Source: DATGFK01 sp040007395 (lineage in GTDB: Bacteria > Chloroflexota > Anaerolineae > Aggregatilineales > UBA2796). From it: a DNA stretch of 10,925 nucleotides. The notes below the pieces were generated by a model, which saw only the letters and a program-made list of their open reading frames with translations, was not told the DNA's origin and made no database searches. Positions 7,400-10,925 of this stretch are shown one piece after another. Where the stretch lies: contig JBDTVG010000073.1 in NCBI GenBank assembly GCA_040007395.1, positions 1-10,925 on the forward strand. Direction: 5' to 3'. Each line of letters opens with the position of its first letter. The first letter of the stretch is position 1. Made by a program: the position numbers and the translations under genes.

Positions 7400-7624
7400 A
7401 TGACCCCAGATGAACGCAAAATAAAACTGGATAGCGTGGCAAGCGTTCTGTTTGCTGCCATGAAAGATCTCGACGATCTCATTCCTCACCTACCTTTGGT
7501 AATGGATCAACAGGCCGCCCGTGCTATTGTGGACGATCTCGTTTGGGCAACCGAAAATTGTACAGTCATGGGACTACACCAAATTGGTGAGGCGCTTGAC
7601 GATAACATGGGCGTTACCAGCTAA
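7400..7624 (+). CDS. small acidic uncharacterised protein (74 residues)
   Basis: I do not recognise a family. The ATG at 7400 has a very good ribosome binding site, AGGAG at 7389-7393 with 6 bases spacing, so translation is likely. The product is helical in character, with no signal peptide or membrane segment, many Asp residues (DLDDLIPHL, IVDDLVW, ALDDNMG) and one Cys. It lies 43 bases after recN on the same strand with no terminator between, so it is probably the last gene of the nadK-recN transcript. Its role cannot be stated; an SOS-linked or RecN-linked function would be inference from position only. Confidence 0.7.
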   Translation: MTPDERKIKLDSVASVLFAAMKDLDDLIPHLPLVMDQQAARAIVDDLVWATENCTVMGLHQIGEALDDNMGVTS

Positions 7625-7631
7625 CGCAGTT

Positions 7632-7659
7632 TTGGCACATTGTGTGTCACAATTATCCT
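7632..7659 (+). promoter_or_regulatory. candidate promoter with palindromic operator for the toast-rack gene
   Basis: -35 TTGGCA (7632-7637, five of six consensus bases), 16-base spacer, -10 TATCCT (7654-7659, four of six). The spacer holds an inverted repeat TTGTG-TGT-CACAA (7640-7652), a plausible operator. The predicted leader is about 64 bases long and carries AAGGAG at 7716-7721. The evidence is pattern only. Confidence 0.35.
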
Positions 7660-7729
7660 CTCTCTATGCAACCCGCTACACAGCCTGACGTATAGATAAG
7701 TAGCACGGTTTGCATAAGGAGAAACCTCT

Positions 7730-8599
7730 ATGTTTGAAAAACTTGGTCGTTCGTTAGACGAACTGATTCACACGGTTGGCGACGACATGCGAATGACCCA
7801 TATCGACCCCAAAACCGATCCGATGTCGATTGCCTATCCTGACAATAGTCCGGCACAACTCCATCTCGAAATGGGTGTGGGAAAGTTGAACTTGACGGCA
7901 GGCGGCGACAAACTGGTCGAAGGGACAGTCACTTACAATGTTGAGGAATGGCAACCTCAAATCACCGTCGAAAACAATCAGGTGATGATTCGGCAAGGAC
8001 GCGGTTGGCATGTGCTAGGCGGTTGGAGCGATGTTCAGAATAGCTGGGATCTGGCACTTGGGACAACACAACCTATTGCGTTGAGCGTGGCAAAGGGAGT
8101 TGGTGAGGGTCGTCTAGCGCTTGGTGGTGTGCCGCTTACCGAAGCCCAGATCGACACTGGCGCGGGTGCTACGGTCATTAACTTCGACAGGCCAAACCCC
8201 GAAAACGCTAAACGCCTGCAAGTCCGGCTTGGCACAGGCACTACGAAGATCGATAACCTGTTGAACGCGAACGCTCAAGTAGTCGCTGTTGATGGCGGTG
8301 CAGGCGAAATCACGCTTAACTTTATGGGCGAGATGCTCAAGCGCGACACAACGGTGCGAATCAATATTGGTACAGGCAGCGTCAAGCTCAATATTAAACA
8401 AGGGATACCAGTTCACGCTTCGGTTACGAAGGGGTTAGGTGATGTCAAGGCGCGTGGCACGCTCAAAGGCATCGGCGGCAATCTGTACGAAACCGCCAAT
8501 TTTGCCAGCGCCAGTGGCCCCAAACTCAACCTTGAGATTACCGCTGGTCTAGGCAGCGTCGTGATCAATGCGATGGATGGCCTCGAAGATATTCTCTAA
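7730..8599 (+). CDS. toast-rack / LiaF-like (DUF2154-type) beta-repeat protein
   Basis: 289 residues with no signal peptide or membrane helix, so probably cytosolic. It resembles the toast-rack proteins related to the C-terminal domain of LiaF and 'cell wall-active antibiotics response' proteins, which in Firmicutes sense or relay envelope stress; the role in this lineage is unknown. After a short charged N-terminus comes the typical LHLEMGVGKLNLTAGG strand pair (44-59), the W-Q-P segment (74-76) and SWDLAL (105-110). Gly-X-Gly turns then recur at 49-51, 123-125, 144-146, 168-170, 190-192, 214-216, 235-237 and 273-275, each followed by a short beta strand, giving a right-handed stacked-strand rack. 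The ATG is supported by AAGGAG with 8 bases spacing. A strong hairpin follows the stop, so it is probably a single-gene transcript. Confidence 0.8.
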   Translation: MFEKLGRSLDELIHTVGDDMRMTHIDPKTDPMSIAYPDNSPAQLHLEMGVGKLNLTAGGDKLVEGTVTYNVEEWQPQITVENNQVMIRQGRGWHVLGGWSDVQNSWDLALGTTQPIALSVAKGVGEGRLALGGVPLTEAQIDTGAGATVINFDRPNPENAKRLQVRLGTGTTKIDNLLNANAQVVAVDGGAGEITLNFMGEMLKRDTTVRINIGTGSVKLNIKQGIPVHASVTKGLGDVKARGTLKGIGGNLYETANFASASGPKLNLEITAGLGSVVINAMDGLEDIL

Positions 8600-8613
8600 A
8601 ATCTGCTGAACTT

Positions 8614-8637
8614 AGGGGTCGGATCGGCCCGACCCCT
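8614..8637 (+). terminator. strong hairpin after the toast-rack gene
   Basis: AGGGGTCGG (8614-8622) pairs perfectly with CCGACCCCT (8629-8637) around a 6-base loop, starting 15 bases after the stop codon. The tract after it lacks a run of T, so it is either a weak intrinsic terminator or a 3' stabilising stem, but its position and strength argue that the transcript ends here. Confidence 0.65.
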
Positions 8638-8702
8638 GATCTGTATCGTTAAATCTCCGCAAACTGCACCCTGATAAATTTCTATTCCACGCTTTTCCCC
8701 AT

Positions 8703-8708
8703 TATAAT
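8703..8708 (+). promoter_or_regulatory. -10 element for the secreted propeller protein
   Basis: Perfect TATAAT 34 bases before the ATG at 8743. The best -35 (TTTCTA, 8679-8684, 18-base spacing) matches at only three positions. Transcription would start near 8715 and include AAGGA at 8732-8736. Confidence 0.45.
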
Positions 8709-8742
8709 CGACAATGCGTAGAACATTCTGAAAGGATTCGCT

Positions 8743-10668
8743 ATGTTTGCCGGGAAACGAATTGCACTTCTTTTTATTACTATTGTGTTAATTATGACAA
8801 TTAGTCCCGCCCTTGTGTCTCAGGCACAGGGAGATATATCTACCACTATCATTGATGCCGTCTATTCAGATCTGAGCCAAAAACTTGGCAAGTCTGTCGC
8901 GCGTGGTGGCGATAGCCAGTTTAGCTGGGAAGAAGATGTTTTTAACGATACCAGTCTTGGTTGCCCGCAGCCGGGTCAAAATTATACGCAAGTCACGACC
9001 CGCGCCTATAAAATTACGATCGTCTATCAAGGGGTAACTTATAGTTATCGAAGCACTAAAGATGGGGGAGTCATTTTCCAGTGTACGCCCAATTTCAGTG
9101 GGCCGGGTGCAACGCCACTGGCACCAGAAACAGCGATCCCTCCTTCTGCTCCGATTGCTTTGAACAATCCATTGGCCTTTATCGACTACAGCGGAAATGT
9201 AGCAGTCAGTACGCCCGGTCAGCCGCTGGCTCACCTGCTTACTAATGATGCGAATGCGCAATATACCCAGAACGCGCCATTCTTCAATGCCAACCGCTAT
9301 TATGGACGGTTCCGCTGGTCGCCTGATGGCACTAAGTTTATCTACACCGATCTGCGGAGTGGAACGGCTTATGTTGCGGTATCAGGCCAAGCGCCGATTC
9401 AGGTCGCCGTGGGGGTAGCGACTATGCTTCCCATCATATGGTCAAGCGATGGCACCAAGATCGTATTTGCAGTTTCAACCAACGAACACAAAGGCGACAA
9501 CGGCGTAGTACAGCAAATTCAGGCGGTGCAGCTACTTGGAAACTCGGTCAGTGCGCCCATCTATGCTAGCTCGTTTGTGGTGAGCGTTGGCTGTGGCGGC
9601 GGCAATCCTGATCCGGCAGATAACGCATTCAATGTCGAAGCCGGCTTTGGCGGCAGCAATCTGATCATGGAGTGGACTGATCAGGGCCTTATTCACTCAA
9701 CAGCGTGCAGTGGAATAGGGATCGCGCTGACCAACTTCAATGGGCAGGATCTTTGGACAGCCCCCCAGATCGCTCGTGCCGCCCTTTCGCCAGATCGAAA
9801 GCGTCTTGTAGGAGTAGCCTCCGAATCGGCGGACCCCCTAGCATTAGTCGATGTGGCGACAGGCGCACTTACCCCCCTCCAATCCGAAGTGAGCGTCGAT
9901 CAAGTGGCTTGGAGCGCCGACGGTCAGACGGTTGTCTACAGCACTGTTACACCCGGACAATCGGTCAATGGCACCCCTAACCTCGCGGTTGGAATGCAGC
10001 TATTTAATGGGCAGTGGCCTGTTGAAGGGCGTGTTTTCAATGTCACTTTGTGGCGAGTCCCAGTAACGGGCGGCCCTTCAACTAAGCTGTTCCAGAGTCA
10101 AGGTCGTGCGATTGGGGTCATCGCTCCCGCGCCAGATAATTCCAGTGTGGCGTTTAGCTTCATCCAATCGACGGCGGCGATGGTTCAACTAATCAATGGC
10201 GGCGCAACGGCTGATCAAGCACTTGCCGCTGTCCCTCACGCACAGTTGCTATCGGTCAAATGGGATGGATCGCTTACCCCCAGTACGATTGCACAGGGCG
10301 GTCAGCCTGCCTATAGCAAGGGGTCATTTACCCCTATTGGTGGTCTGGTTGCACCAGTGGCAGCCGCGCCCACCACGCCAACCATTGCCCCCACTGCGAA
10401 CCTTGCACCGCCTGCGTTAGCCATTGGGGGTAATGCGATGGTCAACACTTCTAAGGGCGATACGCTCAACTTGCGCCAAGCGCCGGGGCGCACAGCTCCG
10501 ATCTTGGGCATCCTCAAACCGGGCGTAATTGTCACGATCGAGGAAGGTCCACAGTCTGCTGATGGCCTGCGTTGGTGGAAGATCCGCACTGCTGATAACG
10601 TCGTTGGCTGGGTCGTTGATCAGGTCACGGATGCGGAGGGGACGGTCAATACACTTATCCCGCAGTAA
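8743..10668 (+). CDS. secreted beta-propeller (TolB/PD40-like) protein with C-terminal SH3b domain
   Basis: 641 residues, predicted to be exported. A signal peptide covers residues 1-28 (basic KR, hydrophobic 7-24, likely cut after SQA); there is no lipobox Cys. Residues 30-118 form a compact domain with DTSLGCPQPGQNY (69-81) and Cys74/Cys114, possibly disulfide-bonded. A Pro/Ala linker (119-140) leads to a propeller-like region with PD40-type blade signatures: FRWSPDGTKFIY (190-201), IIWSSDGTKIVF (231-242), AALSPDRKRLVG (346-357) and VAWSADGQTVVY (388-399). Cys284 and Cys322 may form a second disulfide. A Pro/Thr/Ala linker (537-560) joins a bacterial SH3 domain (about 569-628: DTLNLRQAPG, ILGILKPG, WWKIRT, GWVVDQV), a module that usually binds cell-wall or surface polymer. 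No catalytic residues are recognisable; it is most likely an adhesive or binding protein. The ATG is supported by AAGGA at 6 bases. Confidence 0.88.
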   Translation: MFAGKRIALLFITIVLIMTISPALVSQAQGDISTTIIDAVYSDLSQKLGKSVARGGDSQFSWEEDVFNDTSLGCPQPGQNYTQVTTRAYKITIVYQGVTYSYRSTKDGGVIFQCTPNFSGPGATPLAPETAIPPSAPIALNNPLAFIDYSGNVAVSTPGQPLAHLLTNDANAQYTQNAPFFNANRYYGRFRWSPDGTKFIYTDLRSGTAYVAVSGQAPIQVAVGVATMLPIIWSSDGTKIVFAVSTNEHKGDNGVVQQIQAVQLLGNSVSAPIYASSFVVSVGCGGGNPDPADNAFNVEAGFGGSNLIMEWTDQGLIHSTACSGIGIALTNFNGQDLWTAPQIARAALSPDRKRLVGVASESADPLALVDVATGALTPLQSEVSVDQVAWSADGQTVVYSTVTPGQSVNGTPNLAVGMQLFNGQWPVEGRVFNVTLWRVPVTGGPSTKLFQSQGRAIGVIAPAPDNSSVAFSFIQSTAAMVQLINGGATADQALAAVPHAQLLSVKWDGSLTPSTIAQGGQPAYSKGSFTPIGGLVAPVAAAPTTPTIAPTANLAPPALAIGGNAMVNTSKGDTLNLRQAPGRTAPILGILKPGVIVTIEEGPQSADGLRWWKIRTADNVVGWVVDQVTDAEGTVNTLIPQ

Positions 10669-10693
10669 ATGCTTTTTACGCTGCTCTCACCCT

Positions 10694-10721
10694 AAGTCCC
10701 TCGCTCAAAAGAGAGGGACTT
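10694..10721 (+). terminator. hairpin terminator after the secreted propeller gene
   Basis: AAGTCCCTC (10694-10702) pairs with GAGGGACTT (10713-10721) around a 10-base A-rich loop, 26 bases after the stop. It is followed by TCTAGATTGCTATTTT, a loose T-rich tail. It also resembles one unit of a C-rich intergenic repeat (CTCACCC at 10686-10692). Confidence 0.6.
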
Positions 10722-10740
10722 TCTAGATTGCTATTTTGCG

Positions 10741-10763
10741 CCCCTCACCCACAGGGCGAGGGG
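10741..10763. repeat. second GC-rich inverted repeat, possible intergenic repeat unit
   Basis: CCCCTC-A-CCC (10741-10750) and GGG-C-GAGGGG (10754-10763) form a stem of nine pairs with one A/C mismatch and a 3-base loop. Together with the preceding hairpin it shares the motif CTCACCC (10686-10692 and 10744-10750). Paired CTCACCC/GGGAGAGGG-type units of this kind occur as dispersed intergenic repeats in several bacterial genomes. Dispersal cannot be tested within one window. Confidence 0.4.
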
Positions 10764-10925
10764 TACCTCGACGCTAGATTACGGCAAGGCCCATAATGAG
10801 TCTCAGATAGCGTAAATTAATTCCCCATTTTGATTTCTCCACGTCAGGTCTTTAGATAAAGTGTCTGTCAAGACTAGTCACCCGACAGTAGGAGGGAAAG
10901 GGCTTGCAGGGCAGGAAAATGCCGG
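10764..10925. other. non-coding stretch at window end, with a nested palindrome
   Basis: No supported gene. CTGTC (10865-10869) and GACAG (10884-10888) enclose a perfect GACTAGTC palindrome (10872-10879). This could be an operator or the end of a mobile element lying beyond the window. Bases after 10889 are purine-rich and hold no start codon with a well-spaced ribosome binding site. Confidence 0.3.

Noticed and set aside
10311..10589. Minus-strand open frame of 92 codons within the secreted propeller gene
   Set aside because: It is antisense to the SH3b domain and linker, low-complexity in content, with no matching family features.

Overview
The window looks like chromosomal DNA of a free-living bacterium with roughly balanced GC. 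The best guess is Chloroflexota, probably Anaerolineae-like. This is an inference from gene content: an ATPase-LuxR (MalT/STAND-like) regulator, a secreted protein with WD40/TolB-type blades and a C-terminal SH3b domain, a toast-rack protein, and a B-box-like zinc finger membrane protein between nadK and recN. No rRNA, tRNA, CRISPR array or complete mobile element was seen.

Layout. Positions 1-2508 hold the C-terminal part of a large ATP-dependent LuxR-type regulator whose P-loop lies before the window. A small uncharacterised gene follows (2622-2900). A dienelactone-hydrolase-like gene (3128-3793) runs on the minus strand, converging on it. The 343-base divergent region 3794-4136 carries two promoters facing away from each other. 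Each has a GAAC-N4-GTTC-type palindrome (Gram-positive type LexA/SOS box) against its -10 element. The rightward site is a perfect match; the leftward one differs at one base.

Rightward from there is a tight cluster: nadK (4137-5054), a zinc finger/four-helix membrane protein (5038-5595, overlapping nadK by 17 bases), recN (5599-7356, 3 bases later) and a 74-residue acidic protein (7400-7624). RecN is a classical SOS protein, so the LexA box at the head of this cluster makes functional sense: NAD kinase, the membrane protein and RecN would be co-induced by DNA damage. A toast-rack protein follows (7730-8599) with its own candidate promoter and a strong terminator hairpin. Last is a secreted beta-propeller/SH3b protein (8743-10668) followed by two GC-rich hairpins. 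The final ~160 bases contain no supported gene.

The point most worth following up is the perfect LexA box placed exactly in the 17-base spacer of a good sigma-70 promoter ahead of nadK-recN, with a second near-match at the divergent hydrolase. No clearly new defence or mobile system was found.
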